Source: Kitasatospora sp. NBC_00458 | GTDB lineage: Bacteria > Actinomycetota > Actinomycetes > Streptomycetales > Streptomycetaceae | Direction of reading: 5' to 3' | DNA: 64,000 bases | Assembly: GCF_036013975.1 (NCBI RefSeq) | Contig: NZ_CP107904.1 | Coordinates: 1,674,001 to 1,738,000 of the forward strand | Part shown: positions 28,122-40,607 of the stretch, one piece after another | Layout: every line of letters begins with the position of its first letter | How positions within the stretch are numbered: the stretch's first letter is position 1 | Translations under genes and position numbers: made by a program | Notes under the pieces: model-generated | What the model saw: the letters and a program-made list of their open reading frames with translations, nothing else | The model's database searches: none | What the model was told of the DNA's origin: nothing

Positions 28122-28976
28122 ATGTCCGTCTCTCCCGCCGCCACCGCCACCTCCGGCCTGCTCGCGCCCCGGCCGATCGTCGGGCTGCTCACCGACTTCG
28201 GACTCGTCGACGACGCCGTCGGCATCTGCAAGGGCATGGTGCTCAGCATCGCCCCGCACGCCAACATCATCGACGTCACGCACGACGTCACGCCGTTCGA
28301 CATCTACGAGGCCAGCCTCTACATCCGCGACTCGTTCCGGTACTTCCCCGGCGAGGCCGTGTTCGCGTGCGTCACCTTCCCGCACACCGGCGTCCAGGAC
28401 AACGCGATCGGACTCCGCACGCCCCAGGGACACACCTACTTCGCACCCAACAACGGACTGCTCACCCGCATCGTCAAGGAGGCGGGCGTGGCCGAGGTCC
28501 GCCGCATCACCTCCGAGAAGGTCCGCCGCCCCGTCATCGACCCCACGTTCTACGGCCGCGACATCGTCATTTCCGCCGCCGCGCACGTGGCCGACGGGAT
28601 ACCGTTCAGCGAAATCGGCGACGAAATCGAGGTATCCGAGATCACGCTGCTGGACGTCGCCGAACCCACGGTCGCGGACGGCTGGATAGTCGGCGAGGTC
28701 GCGATTCTCGACAAGAACTACGGGAACGTCTGGACCAGCATCACCCGGGAATTCCTGGACGAGCACGGCGTCGATTTCGAGGCGGAGCTGGAGATCGAGG
28801 TCGGCACCGCCCGGCTGGCCACCCCGCTGCGCCGCACCTTCGGCGAGACCGGCGAGGGCGAGCCGCTCGCCTACATCGCCAGCCGCAACCAGCTCGGCCT
28901 GGCGCTCAACCAGGGGAACTTCGCCGCCCGGTACGGCGTCGAGCGCGGCCACAGCGTCCGCGTCAGGGTCCGCTGA
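28122..28976 (+). CDS. SAM-dependent halogenase / SAM hydroxide adenosyltransferase family (DUF62)
   Basis: A 284-residue member of the fluorinase/chlorinase/SAM-hydrolase family, which attacks C5' of S-adenosylmethionine with halide or water. The two family domains are complete, with LLTDFG and KGMVLSIAP at the N-terminus and YFAPNNGLLT in the middle. Aligned by eye, the hydrolase triad Asp-Arg-His falls on F86, D93 and Y144, so none is kept. Instead F86-P-H-T89 corresponds to the Y77-T80 halide-side segment of fluorinase, and F143-Y-G145 matches the F156-Y-S158 region, with Gly as in the chlorinase SalL. The 21-23-residue fluorinase loop is absent. It is thus closer to halogenases by these residues, but Phe replaces the active-site Tyr; a different nucleophile is possible. 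ATG 28122 follows AAAGGG. It heads a plus-strand run containing metK. Confidence 0.85.
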   Translation: MSVSPAATATSGLLAPRPIVGLLTDFGLVDDAVGICKGMVLSIAPHANIIDVTHDVTPFDIYEASLYIRDSFRYFPGEAVFACVTFPHTGVQDNAIGLRTPQGHTYFAPNNGLLTRIVKEAGVAEVRRITSEKVRRPVIDPTFYGRDIVISAAAHVADGIPFSEIGDEIEVSEITLLDVAEPTVADGWIVGEVAILDKNYGNVWTSITREFLDEHGVDFEAELEIEVGTARLATPLRRTFGETGEGEPLAYIASRNQLGLALNQGNFAARYGVERGHSVRVRVR

Positions 28977-29031
28977 CCCGGAACCGCGGATCCCGCCCCC
29001 TCCCACCCCACGACCGGAAGGGCCCACCACC

Positions 29032-30021
29032 GTGCGTGCGCAGGGCTACCTCTACGCGCTGCTGACCGCCGCCTTCTTCGGCGCCGGCGCCGTCCTGGCC
29101 AACCGGGTGACCCGCGAGATCGATCCGCTGCTGACCACCGAGCTCAACCTGTCGATCGGCGCCGTGCTGCTGGCCGGCTACCTGGCAGCACGGCGCCGGC
29201 CGCTGGTCCCGCGCGGGCTCTCCGTCCGGGACCGGGCGCGGATCGGCTTCGTCTCGGTGGTCGGCACCGGCCTCTCCCTGGCCCTGGTGATCACCGGCCT
29301 GAGCCGGACCAGCCCGGTCAACGGCGGCTTCCTGATCCAGCTGCAGGGCCCGACCGCCGTCCTCGCCTCGGTGCTGCTGCTCCGCGACCGGCTCCGCTGG
29401 TGGCAGTCCGCCGGCCTCGCCGTCACCCTGGCCGGCGGCGTGCTGGTGGTGCTGCGCGAGCCGGGCGCCGGCTTCACCGCCGTCGGCAGCGGCGACCTGC
29501 TGGTGCTGGCCGGTGCCGTCCTGGCCGGACTCGCCTTCCTGCCCGCCAAGTCGCTGATGGCCAAGGTCCCGGCGCTCCAGCTGAGCCTCTGGCGGCTGGT
29601 ACCGGCGGCGGTCGTCCTGCTGCCGGTCCTGCTGCTCGCCCCCGGGCCACTGCGCTGGCACCCGGACACGGGCACCCTCGGACTCCAACTCCTGCTCGCC
29701 GTCACCAACTTCTGCCTGGCGTACGTGACGCTGCACCTCGCGCTGGACCGCCTGCGGCCCTGGGAGACCGCGAGCGTCCTCCAGCTCGAACCGGCCTTCA
29801 CGGTCGTCGTCAGCCTGCTGGCGCTCTCGCTGGCGCCCACGCCGCTGCAACTGGCCGGCGGCGTGCTGATGATCGCCGGCGGCCTGGTCTCCAACCGCCC
29901 CGCGCCCGCGCCGCGCACGGAGCCCGCCCCCGACCCCCCGCCGACCCCGGACGGCGGCCGCCTGCCGTCGCCCGTACCCGCCGACCCCGCCTACCAGAAC
30001 AGCCGAGGTACCACCCCATGA
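29032..30021 (+). CDS. EamA/DMT-family membrane transporter
   Basis: A 329-residue drug/metabolite transporter with two EamA repeats and about ten hydrophobic segments; the first ([22 protein letters not shown]) begins at the N-terminus and the second repeat starts near residue 160. A hydrophilic, Pro-rich tail of about 40 residues follows. EamA proteins export or import small polar metabolites. The GTG at 29032 follows GGAAGG. It lies 55 bp after the SAM-cleaving enzyme, and its stop overlaps the next start by 4 nt (ATGA), so it belongs to that operon. Export of the operon's product, or uptake of a precursor, is a reasonable inference; the substrate is unknown. Confidence 0.9.
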   Translation: MRAQGYLYALLTAAFFGAGAVLANRVTREIDPLLTTELNLSIGAVLLAGYLAARRRPLVPRGLSVRDRARIGFVSVVGTGLSLALVITGLSRTSPVNGGFLIQLQGPTAVLASVLLLRDRLRWWQSAGLAVTLAGGVLVVLREPGAGFTAVGSGDLLVLAGAVLAGLAFLPAKSLMAKVPALQLSLWRLVPAAVVLLPVLLLAPGPLRWHPDTGTLGLQLLLAVTNFCLAYVTLHLALDRLRPWETASVLQLEPAFTVVVSLLALSLAPTPLQLAGGVLMIAGGLVSNRPAPAPRTEPAPDPPPTPDGGRLPSPVPADPAYQNSRGTTP

Positions 30022-30992
30022 AGGCGATCCGCGTCCACGCCCACGGCGGCCCCGAGCAGCTGCGCATCGACGACGACGTGCCGGTGACGGAGCCCGCCGC
30101 CGGCGAGATCCGCATCCGCACCGAGGTCATCGGCGTCAACTACGTCGACGTCTACCACCGCCAGGGCGTCTTCCCCGTCCCGCTGCCCTTCGTCCCGGGC
30201 TTGGACGCCGTCGGCACGGTGGACGCCGTCGGCCCCGGCGTCACCGAGGTGGCCGTCGGCGACCGCGTCGCCTACGGCGAAGTACCCGGCTCCTACGCCG
30301 AGTTCGTCACCGTACCGGTCCGCCTGGCGACCGCCGTGCCGGACGGCCTCGACTCCGGCCGGGCGGCCGCGGCGATGCTCCAGGGCCTGACCGCCCACTA
30401 CCTGGCACACGACTCCCACCCGATCGCCAAGGGCCAGGTGGTCGTGGTGCACGCGGCGGCCGGCGGGGTCGGGCAGTTCCTCGTCCAGTTCGCCAAGCGG
30501 GCCGGGGCGCACGTGATCGGCACCGTCTCCAGCGACGAGAAGGCCGAACTGGCCGCCGGGCTCGGCGCCGACACCGTGGTCCGCTACGACCGGGAGAACT
30601 TCCGCGAGGTCGTCCGCCGGGTCACCGACGGCGCGGGCGCCGACGCGGTGTACGACTCGGTCGGCAAGGTGACCTTCCTCGACAGCCTCGACTCGCTGCG
30701 CCCGCGCGGCACCCTGGTCGTCTACGGCCGGGCCAGCGGCACCCCCGACCCGATCGACCCGTTCCTGCTGGTCCAGAAGGGCTCGCTGCGGCTCACCTGG
30801 CCCAGCCTCACCCACCACGTGCAGACCCGCGAGGAGTTCACCACCCGCACCGGCGACATCTTCGCCGGCCTGGTCGACGGCACCCTGCGGGCCCGGATCG
30901 ACCGCGAGTACGACTTCGCCGACGCCCCCGCCGCGCACGCGCGGCTGGAGAGCCGCGCGAGCCTCGGCAAGATCCTGCTGCGCCACCCCTGA
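30018..30992 (+). CDS. Zinc-free MDR-family NAD(P)H:quinone oxidoreductase-like enzyme
   Basis: A 324-residue medium-chain dehydrogenase/reductase of the quinone oxidoreductase (QOR/zeta-crystallin) type. The N-terminal GroES-like domain begins [15 protein letters not shown] and contains the QOR signature [10 protein letters not shown]; the Rossmann domain has [15 protein letters not shown]. The catalytic-zinc cysteine and histidine and the structural zinc lobe are absent, as expected for QOR. It reduces quinones or activated alkenes with NADPH. The ATG overlaps the EamA stop by 4 nt. Its C-terminus is followed by a 201-bp gap before the next gene. The role in this operon may be reduction of an enone or quinone intermediate; this is not established. 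Confidence 0.92.
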   Translation: MKAIRVHAHGGPEQLRIDDDVPVTEPAAGEIRIRTEVIGVNYVDVYHRQGVFPVPLPFVPGLDAVGTVDAVGPGVTEVAVGDRVAYGEVPGSYAEFVTVPVRLATAVPDGLDSGRAAAAMLQGLTAHYLAHDSHPIAKGQVVVVHAAAGGVGQFLVQFAKRAGAHVIGTVSSDEKAELAAGLGADTVVRYDRENFREVVRRVTDGAGADAVYDSVGKVTFLDSLDSLRPRGTLVVYGRASGTPDPIDPFLLVQKGSLRLTWPSLTHHVQTREEFTTRTGDIFAGLVDGTLRARIDREYDFADAPAAHARLESRASLGKILLRHP

Positions 30993-31193
30993 CGCACCGG
31001 CGGCGGCACGGCCACCGGCAGCGGCACCGAGCCGGCCGCAGCACCGACCCGCTGCGACGGCACGCCCGACGGCGCCCCGCGCGTCCGTCGCCGGCACGCC
31101 GCCGCCGTCACCGCGCCACCACCACCGCCCGACGCCTCGCCGGACTCCGCCTTCGCCGGCGGGGCGTCGCCCCAGAACGGGAGGACATCGACC

Positions 31194-33209
31194 ATGGCTC
31201 CCCACTCCCCCGGCCCGTCGGCCCGGCACCGGCAGATCGCCGTGGTCGGCGCCGGCCCGCGCGGCCTCTCCGTCCTCGAACGGCTGCTGGCCAACGAGCG
31301 GTCCCACCCCTCGGCCACCACACTGACCGTCCACCTCGTCGACCCCTACCCGCCCGGCGCCGGGCGGGTCTGGCGGACCGACCAGTCCCGCCTGCTGCTG
31401 ATGAACACCGTGGCCTCCCAGGTCACCGTCTTCACCGACCCGAGCGTCACCATCGAGGGCCCGGTCGAAGAGGGACCGAGCCTCCACCAGTGGGCCAAGT
31501 CCGCCGTCCCGCAAGGCGGTCCGGGCGAGTACGACGACCAGGTCCGGGCCGAGGCCCGCGACCTCACGCCCGACGACTACCCGACCCGCGCCTTCTACGG
31601 CCGGTACCTGCTGGACGTCTACCGGCGGGTCCGCTCGACCGCCCCGGCCCACTGCCGCGTCGTCGAACACCGCACCCGGGCCGTCGAGCTGACCGACGCC
31701 GACCCGCTCCCGGGCGCGGCCCAGGTGCTCACCCTCGCGGACGGCCGGCGGCTCGGCGGCCTCGACGCGGTGGTCCTCGCACTCGGCCACCTCCCGACCG
31801 GCCCCACCGCCGCCGAACGCGCCCTGGCCCGCGCCGCCGCCGCACACGGACTCACCTACCTGCCGCCCGCCAACCCCGCCGACGTCGACCTCTCCACCCT
31901 GCCGCCCGGCCGCCCCGTCCTGGTCCGCGGACTCGGCCTCAACTTCTTCGACCACCTCGCCCTCCTCACCCGGGGCCGCGGCGGCCAGTTCACCGAACGC
32001 GACGGACGGCCGGTCTACCGCCCGTCCGGGCAGGAGCCGCTGATCCTGGCCGGCTCCCGGCGCGGCGTGCCGTACCACGCGCGCGGCGAGAACGAGAAGG
32101 GCGCCCACGGCCGCCACACCCCCCGGCTGCTCACCGAGGAGTACGTCGCCCGGCTGCGCGAACGCGCCGCGGCCGGCGAACCGGTGCGCTTCGCCCGCGA
32201 CCTGTGGCCGCTGGTCGCCCGGGAGGTGGAGGCCGTCTACTACGCCACCCTGCTCGCGGCGACCGGCCACCCCGGGACCGGCACGCGGCTCGGCGAGGAG
32301 TACCTCGCCGCCGCACCCGACCGGCTGGCCGCCCTGCTCGACCGGTACCGGATACCCGCGGCGGAACGCTGGGACTGGCACGCCCTCTCCCGGCCGCACG
32401 CCGGCCGGCGCTTCACCGACCGGGCCGAGCACCGCGGCTGGCTGCTCGGGCACCTCGCCCGGGACGCCCGCGAGGCCCGCTCCGGCAACCTCAGCGGACC
32501 GCTCAAGGCCGCCCTGGACGTGCTGCGCGACCTGCGCAACGAGATCCGGCTCGCCGTCGACCACGGCGGCATCGAGGGCTCCTCCTACCGCGACGACCTG
32601 GAGTCCTGGTACACCCCGCTGAACGCCTTCCTCTCCATCGGCCCGCCCGCCTCCCGGATCGACGAACTGCGCGCCCTGGTCGAGGCCGGCGTGGTCGAGG
32701 TGCTCGGCCCGGACCTCCGGATCGGCCTCGACACCACCGGCCCGCAGGCGGTCTTCACCGCGTACTCGCCCGCCGTCGACGCGCCGCCGCTGCGCGCACC
32801 CGCCCTGATCGAGGCGCGGCTGCCCGAACCGGACCTCCGCCGCACCGGCGACCGGCTGCTCCGGCGGCTCCTCGACGCCGGACAGGCCCGCACCTACCGG
32901 ATCCGGGACGCCTCCGGCACCGCGTACGAGACCGGGGGCCTGGCCGTCACCGAACGCCCCTACCGACTGCTCGACGCGGACGGCCGCGCGCACGGACGGC
33001 GGTTCGCCTACGGCGTCCCGACCGAGGCCGTGCACTGGGTGACGGCGGCCGGCATCCGGCCGGGCGTCAACTCGGTGACGCTGGGGGACTCCGACGCCAT
33101 CGCCCGCGCCGTGCTCGCCCTGCACCCGCTCCGGCCCGCCGCCGCACCCGCCCCCGGTCTCCGTCCGGCCCTCGCCGAACCCGCCCCGGCCGGCGGCGTG
33201 GCGGTCTGA
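31194..33209 (+). CDS. Large FAD/NAD(P)-binding protein (NAD_binding_9 type)
   Basis: A 671-residue protein with an N-terminal Rossmann motif [15 protein letters not shown] followed by acidic residues, a PGAGRVW segment, and a second dinucleotide-type motif region around [14 protein letters not shown] near residue 250. It matches the FAD-NAD(P)-binding protein family PF13454 seen across actinomycetes, usually 600-700 residues long, for which no reaction is well established. Flavin-dependent oxidation or N-hydroxylation is plausible from distant similarity to ornithine-type monooxygenases, but this is not demonstrated. It starts at ATG 31194 after a GGGAGGA site. It stands between the QOR-like enzyme and metK, same strand, with gaps of 201 and 122 bp, so it is likely co-expressed. 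Confidence 0.8.
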   Translation: MAPHSPGPSARHRQIAVVGAGPRGLSVLERLLANERSHPSATTLTVHLVDPYPPGAGRVWRTDQSRLLLMNTVASQVTVFTDPSVTIEGPVEEGPSLHQWAKSAVPQGGPGEYDDQVRAEARDLTPDDYPTRAFYGRYLLDVYRRVRSTAPAHCRVVEHRTRAVELTDADPLPGAAQVLTLADGRRLGGLDAVVLALGHLPTGPTAAERALARAAAAHGLTYLPPANPADVDLSTLPPGRPVLVRGLGLNFFDHLALLTRGRGGQFTERDGRPVYRPSGQEPLILAGSRRGVPYHARGENEKGAHGRHTPRLLTEEYVARLRERAAAGEPVRFARDLWPLVAREVEAVYYATLLAATGHPGTGTRLGEEYLAAAPDRLAALLDRYRIPAAERWDWHALSRPHAGRRFTDRAEHRGWLLGHLARDAREARSGNLSGPLKAALDVLRDLRNEIRLAVDHGGIEGSSYRDDLESWYTPLNAFLSIGPPASRIDELRALVEAGVVEVLGPDLRIGLDTTGPQAVFTAYSPAVDAPPLRAPALIEARLPEPDLRRTGDRLLRRLLDAGQARTYRIRDASGTAYETGGLAVTERPYRLLDADGRAHGRRFAYGVPTEAVHWVTAAGIRPGVNSVTLGDSDAIARAVLALHPLRPAAAPAPGLRPALAEPAPAGGVAV

Positions 33210-33331
33210 GCCCCGGGCCTCAACCCCCGGTCCTCGCACCCCGAGCCTCCCGAACCCCCCGCACGCCCCGCACCCGCCCCGCTCCGCCCGCCCGCGGTCC
33301 GCCCGGACCGCCCACCTCCCAGGGATTCGCC

Positions 33332-36131
<2,800 letters not shown>

Positions 36132-36236
36132 CGCCGGGTCAATTCCCTTCAGAACGGCGGCGGGTGGGGGACGGGACCCCCCGCCCGCCGTACGCGCCCC
36201 CGACGGCCCGCGCCGGAAGCGCCGTCCGGCGCGGTG

Positions 36237-37220
36237 TCAGGCCGGGGCCGGGGTGGGGTGGAACCGGCGGGCGAGGTAGTCCGACCAGGTCGCGTGGAAG
36301 GCGGCGGCGAGCCGGGAGTTCGGGGCGATCAGGTCGAAGGCGTGGTAGGCGCCGGGGTAGAGGTGGAGTTCGACCGGGACGCCGTGGGCCCGCAGGCGGG
36401 TGGCGTAGTCGAGGTCCTCGTCGCGGAAGGAGTCGAGGTCTCCGACGGCGATGAAGGTGGGCGGCAGGGCGCCGAGGTCGGTGCTGCGGGAGGGGGCGGA
36501 GTAGGGGCAGACGTCGTCGGTGCCGGCCCGGTCGCCCAGGATCGCCTGCCAGGCGAGGAGGTTGGTCGAGCGGTCCCAGATGCCGATGTCGGTGATCTCG
36601 TGGCTCGACGCGGTGTCGTTGCGGTCGTCGAGCATGGGATACGTGAGCGACTGGAACAGGGGCGCCACGCCGCCGCGGTCGCGGACCAGGAGGGTCGTGG
36701 CCGCCGCGACGCCCCCGCCGCCGCTCTGGCCCGCGATGCCGATGCGGGCGGCGTCCAGACCCAGGGCGTCCGCCTCGCGGCAGATCCACTGGTAGGCGGT
36801 GAAGCCGTCCTCGGCGGCGCCGGGGGCGGGCGTCTCGGGGGCGAGCCGGTAGTCGACCGCGGCGACGGCGCAGCCCAGGGCCGCGCCCAGCCGGGTGAGC
36901 CACGGGTCGTCCTGGGCGGCGAAGCCGAGCACCTGTCCGCCGCCGTGGAACCAGACGAGGACCGGCAGGGGCCCGGGCGCTCCGGTGGGGCGCAGCAGGC
37001 GGACCGGCACGTCGGGGCCGTCCGTCCGGCTCACGAGGTGCGTCTCGACGGTGACCGACGGGTCGACGGGCTGTGCGTCCGCGGCGGCCTCGGCCTGGGC
37101 GCGGAACGCCGCGCGCGTCGCGGCGAGGTCCGTCAGGTCGAACGCGCCGTTGGGGGTCATGGGGACCGCGTCGAGGGCCTGGCGGAGTTCCCGGTCCATC
37201 AGCGGGCGGGATGCGGGCAT
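36237..37220 (-). CDS. HSL-family alpha/beta hydrolase (esterase)
   Basis: A 327-residue esterase of the hormone-sensitive-lipase type. The oxyanion HGGG is present as WFHGGGQVLG, the nucleophile elbow as GQSGGGG, the acid as GDLDSFRDE and the histidine as YHAFD. It should hydrolyse short acyl esters or lactones in the cytoplasm; no signal peptide is seen. The ATG at 37220 is the first of the frame, and a GAAAGC site precedes it weakly. It lies 76 bp after the zinc alcohol dehydrogenase, same strand, so the two probably form one operon for catabolism or detoxification of an ester or alcohol. Confidence 0.93.
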   Translation of the reverse strand: MPASRPLMDRELRQALDAVPMTPNGAFDLTDLAATRAAFRAQAEAAADAQPVDPSVTVETHLVSRTDGPDVPVRLLRPTGAPGPLPVLVWFHGGGQVLGFAAQDDPWLTRLGAALGCAVAAVDYRLAPETPAPGAAEDGFTAYQWICREADALGLDAARIGIAGQSGGGGVAAATTLLVRDRGGVAPLFQSLTYPMLDDRNDTASSHEITDIGIWDRSTNLLAWQAILGDRAGTDDVCPYSAPSRSTDLGALPPTFIAVGDLDSFRDEDLDYATRLRAHGVPVELHLYPGAYHAFDLIAPNSRLAAAFHATWSDYLARRFHPTPAPA

Positions 37221-37296
37221 GGTGGTTCCTGCTTTCGGGGGAGGCGTTTCGGGCGCGGGATCGGCGGAGTCGCCGGAGCCGGGGGCGGAAGCGGAA

Positions 37297-38364
37297 TCAG
37301 GGGCGGAAGGAGTCGATGACGACCACGCCGGTCGGTCCGTAGGTCTCCAGGGACTCCAGGACCCCGCTCGCCTCGTGGAGGCCGACGGTGCGCGAGACGA
37401 TGCGGCCGGGGTCGAGGCGGCCGGCGGCGATCATGTTCAGCATCGTGCCGAAGCGCTGGCCCTGCATGCCGAAGGCGCTCAGGAACTCCAGTTCCCTGAC
37501 CATCATCACGTCGACCGGCAGCGGGACGTCCCCCTGCTCCGCGGAGGTGGTGTGTCCGAGCTGGAGGTGGCGGCCGCGGGTGCGCAGGGAGAGCACGGAG
37601 TTGCGGCAGGCGGCGGCGATGCCCACGGCGTCGACCGACACGTGCGCGCCGCCGCCGGTGAGGGTCCTGACCGCTTCGGCGGGGTCGTCGGTCGCCGCGT
37701 TGACGGTGTGGACGGCGCCGAGTGCGCGGGCGGCGTCCAGCTTGTCGTCCGTGATGTCGATCGCGATGACGTTGGCGCCGGTCGCCGCGGCGATCTCGAC
37801 CGTCGACAGCCCCATGCCGCCCCCGGCGCCGTACACCGCGACCCATTCGCCGCCGCGGACCTTCGCCTGGTCGACGACGCCGTGGAAGGCGGTCATGTAG
37901 CGGCAGGCCAGCGCGGCGACGTCCACGAAGCCGACGCCCTCCGGTACTTCGACCAGGTTGACGTCGGCGAAGCGGACCATGACGTACTCGGCGAAGGCGC
38001 CCCAGTAGGACACCCCGGGCACGAGCGAGTCCACGTGCTCGCAGACGTGCTGGTTGCCGCTGCGGCACATCTCGCACGAGCCCTCGCCGGGGTTCATCGG
38101 GAAGATGACGCGGTCGCCCTCCTTCCACCCCCGCACCTCGCGGCCGACCTCCACGACGGTTCCGGCGAACTCGTGGCCGAGCACGAACGGGGCCTCGACC
38201 CGCGGTCCGCCGGTCCAGAACTCCCCGGCCCACAGGGCCCAGTCGGTGCGGCAGATCCCGTTCGCCCCGACCCGCAGGATCGCGCCGTCCGGCGGGCAGA
38301 CGGGGTCGGGCACGTCGCGGACGACGAGCGGCTTGTGGAGTTCCTCGATGACTGCGGCGCGCAT
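37297..38364 (-). CDS. Zinc-dependent alcohol dehydrogenase
   Basis: A 355-residue MDR zinc alcohol dehydrogenase. Catalytic zinc ligands are readable as C in GICRTDW, H-E in LGHEFAG and C in the LACRYM segment; the Rossmann motif is GAGGGMGLS. In the structural-zinc lobe GSCEMCRSGNQHVC has three cysteines rather than the usual four, so that site may be altered. The enzyme oxidises primary or secondary alcohols with NAD(P). The ATG at 38364 begins MRAAVIEE, typical of the family. The next gene upstream is divergent and encodes a CGNR regulator, with an inverted repeat between, so this pair (dehydrogenase plus esterase) is probably under its control. Confidence 0.94.
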   Translation of the reverse strand: MRAAVIEELHKPLVVRDVPDPVCPPDGAILRVGANGICRTDWALWAGEFWTGGPRVEAPFVLGHEFAGTVVEVGREVRGWKEGDRVIFPMNPGEGSCEMCRSGNQHVCEHVDSLVPGVSYWGAFAEYVMVRFADVNLVEVPEGVGFVDVAALACRYMTAFHGVVDQAKVRGGEWVAVYGAGGGMGLSTVEIAAATGANVIAIDITDDKLDAARALGAVHTVNAATDDPAEAVRTLTGGGAHVSVDAVGIAAACRNSVLSLRTRGRHLQLGHTTSAEQGDVPLPVDVMMVRELEFLSAFGMQGQRFGTMLNMIAAGRLDPGRIVSRTVGLHEASGVLESLETYGPTGVVVIDSFRP

Positions 38365-38434
38365 GGCGCGGCCTCCTCGTGCTGCGGGGTGGCGGGAGCG
38401 GGGTGTGGCGGGAGCGGGGAGCGACCGCCGATAC

Positions 38435-38457
38435 GTCCACCTGTTGAACCGGTGGAC
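38435..38457. promoter_or_regulatory. Inverted repeat GTCCACC-N9-GGTGGAC, putative CGNR operator
   Basis: Two exact 7-bp arms (38435-38441, 38451-38457) lie in the divergent region between the alcohol dehydrogenase and the CGNR regulator. GGTGGAC recurs at 38503-38509, right at the regulator start. The arrangement suits autoregulation by a dimer. TTGAAC lies between the arms and could be a -35 for the plus-strand gene. Confidence 0.5.
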
Positions 38458-38509
38458 TTGGAAGCTAGCCGCTTGCCCGGAATCATGTCAACCGCATAAA
38501 GTGGTGGAC

Positions 38510-39121
38510 ATGGACGACAAGGACGGCAGCCACGAGGGACGCCAGCGCGCCAAGGCCGACTTCCGCTTCGACGACGCGCGGCTGTGCTTCGCCTTCGCCG
38601 GCACCCTCGCCGACCGCGGCGCGGACACCCCCTTCGAACGGCTCGCCCGGCCCGAGGACTTGGGCCGCTGGGCCGTCGAGAGCGGCTGCGCGACGGCGGC
38701 GCCGCCCTGCTCCGGGGCCGACCTCGACAGCGCCAGGCGGCTGCGCGAGGCGGTCCAGCGGACCGGCCGCGCCCTGGCGGACGCCGCGCCGCCCTCGCCC
38801 GAGGACATCGCACTCGTCAACCGCGCCGCGGCCGCGCCGCCCTCGACGCCCGAACTCGCCCCCGACGCGGCCACCCTGCACTGGCACGGCGACACGGTCG
38901 CGGCGGTGCTCTCGATGGTCGCCCGGGACCTGATCACCCTCTGCGCGTCCGAGCACCGCACCCGCGTCAGCATCTGCGGGAACCCCGACTGCGGCGTCCC
39001 CTTCGTCGACACCTCCCGCGCGGGCGCCCGCCGCTGGTGCTCGATGAAGACCTGCGGCGCCCTCGTCAAGAAGCGCGCCTACCGGGCCAGGCGGCAGACG
39101 CCCGCCGACGACGCCCGGTAG
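38510..39121 (+). CDS. CGNR zinc-finger transcription regulator
   Basis: A 203-residue protein with the N-terminal ABATE (stress-response) domain and a C-terminal CGNR zinc finger: ICGNPDCGVPFVD, then RRWCSMKTCG, supplying four cysteines. Such actinobacterial proteins are presumed one-component regulators binding a small ligand through ABATE. The ATG at 38510 is chosen, but in-frame GTGs at 38501 and 38504 are also possible; none has a clear ribosome site, so the message may be leaderless. The gene is divergent from the zinc alcohol dehydrogenase/esterase pair, with an inverted repeat between, which fits local control. Confidence 0.9.
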   Translation: MDDKDGSHEGRQRAKADFRFDDARLCFAFAGTLADRGADTPFERLARPEDLGRWAVESGCATAAPPCSGADLDSARRLREAVQRTGRALADAAPPSPEDIALVNRAAAAPPSTPELAPDAATLHWHGDTVAAVLSMVARDLITLCASEHRTRVSICGNPDCGVPFVDTSRAGARRWCSMKTCGALVKKRAYRARRQTPADDAR

Positions 39122-39194
39122 CGCACCGCCGCGCACTGCGCGCCGCGGGACCGGACGGGCCCGGGGCGGCACGCAGCGCGGCCCTCTCGCAGGG

Positions 39195-40607
39195 TCAGCA
39201 GGGGCCGCAGCCGCCGGGCGGCGGGCAGGGCGGGCAGTCGGGGGCCGCCTCGACGCAGACGGTGACGGAGTCGGTGTTGCCGGCGGGGTGGAGGTCGGTC
39301 TCCACCGCGTGCGCCGTGGCGGTGTTGGTGACCGGACCGGTGACGGTGGCCTTGGCCCGGAGGGTGAGGGTGGCGTAGGCGCCCGCGGCCAGCGTTCCGA
39401 CGCTCCACCGGCCGGTGTCGGGGTTGTAGGCGCCGGTGCCCGGCGTGGCGGAGACGAACCGCAGACCGGCCGGGAGGGCGTCGGTGACGATGGCGCCGGT
39501 CGCGGTGTTCGGCCCGGCGTTGTGGACGGTGACGCGGTAGGTGACGGTCTGGCCGACGGTGACGGTGGTGGCGTCGGCGGACTTGGTCACGCTGAGGTCG
39601 GCGGCGGGGAGGACCGGGGTGTCGGCCTGGCCGGAGGTGGCGGTGAGGGGTTCGGGGGTCGGGCCGAGCCGGTTCTCGTACGCGGCGGTGGCGGTGTTGG
39701 TGACGTGCCCGCCGGCGCTGGCCTCGTCGATGGTGACCCGGTACTCGACGGTCGTGCCGTTCGGCAGGGTGTCGGTGTTGGGCAGGCTGCCGCCCTGGGT
39801 CGCGGTGGCGTCGTTGCCGAGGTTGAACACCACCCGGTCGCCCGCCGGGTCGTAGAAGGCCTGGTCGTCGCCCCGCCGGTCGGTTTTCGCGCCCCGGTTG
39901 GGCCCGTCGACGATGCGCAGGGACCCGGGCAGGTAGGTGGTCCCGGCCGGGACGGCGTCGGTCAGGACGAGCGCTTCGGCGGCGCCGCCGCCCTCGTTCC
40001 TGGCGACGATGCGGTAGGTGATGACCTCGCCCACCTGGAGGGGCCCGTCGGGGACGGCGAACTTGGTGAGGACGACGGAGGGGGCGGTGCCGAAGAAGAT
40101 GCCGTCGAGGAAGTTGCCGATCCCCTGGTTGCCGCCGGCGGCGGCGACGGAGCGGAAGGCGAAGCGGGTGACGGTCTGCCCGGCCGGGACGGTGTAGGTC
40201 CCGGTGTAGAAGCCCCAGGCGGCGTTGCCGTCGGTGAACTGGCGCTGCTGGACGGCCGCTCCGGGCCTGCCGATGTCCAGGGCCATGGTGTCCTGGCCGA
40301 GCCGCCCGCGGTGGTAGAGCCGCCAGTAGAGGGTGGCGCCGGGGGTGGTGGACAGGTCCTGGTAGAGGGTGGACACCTGGTTGGCGTTGAGTTCGGCGAA
40401 CTGGGCGCCGTCGGCGGAGGGGACGCCGTTGAAGCCGTCGTGCCAGACCTCGATCAGGTGGTCGGTGGCGGTGCTGAGCCAGCCCGGGACGTGGTTCGGG
40501 ACCTGGGTCTGGGAGGCGTCGGGAAGGAACGCGTTGCCGCCGGCGATGGGGGGCTGCTCGAAGCTGCCGTTCACCAGGGCGATGCGGGACGGGACGGGAG
40601 TGGTCAC
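39195..40607 (-). CDS. DUF11-repeat surface/adhesin-like protein with Cys-rich tail
   Basis: A 470-residue protein. The first 170 or so residues look like a lectin/DUF642-type beta-sandwich (LVNGSFEQP, VPGWLSTATDHLIEVW). Two DUF11 (CshA-like, isopeptide-type) repeats follow from about residues 175-305 and 315-445, each containing YRVT or YRIV and NTAT segments. The last 20 residues are Cys/Pro/Gly-rich (six cysteines within the final stretch). Although such proteins are normally on the cell surface, no signal peptide, LPXTG motif or membrane anchor is visible. The GTG at 40607 follows GAAGGGA and is followed at once by family sequence. Function is unknown; extracellular adhesion or scaffold is only inferred from the repeats. 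Confidence 0.82.
   Translation of the reverse strand: MTTPVPSRIALVNGSFEQPPIAGGNAFLPDASQTQVPNHVPGWLSTATDHLIEVWHDGFNGVPSADGAQFAELNANQVSTLYQDLSTTPGATLYWRLYHRGRLGQDTMALDIGRPGAAVQQRQFTDGNAAWGFYTGTYTVPAGQTVTRFAFRSVAAAGGNQGIGNFLDGIFFGTAPSVVLTKFAVPDGPLQVGEVITYRIVARNEGGGAAEALVLTDAVPAGTTYLPGSLRIVDGPNRGAKTDRRGDDQAFYDPAGDRVVFNLGNDATATQGGSLPNTDTLPNGTTVEYRVTIDEASAGGHVTNTATAAYENRLGPTPEPLTATSGQADTPVLPAADLSVTKSADATTVTVGQTVTYRVTVHNAGPNTATGAIVTDALPAGLRFVSATPGTGAYNPDTGRWSVGTLAAGAYATLTLRAKATVTGPVTNTATAHAVETDLHPAGNTDSVTVCVEAAPDCPPCPPPGGCGPC

Noticed and set aside
28122..28976. Fluorinase
   Set aside because: The fluorinase-specific loop of about 21-23 residues is missing, the Ser158 position is Gly and Tyr77 is Phe. 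Only a broader halogenase-like or other nucleophile role is supported.
28011..33239. Minus-strand open frames opposite the SAM block
   Set aside because: Composition-driven antisense frames; plus-strand genes have complete family motifs, ribosome sites and overlaps.
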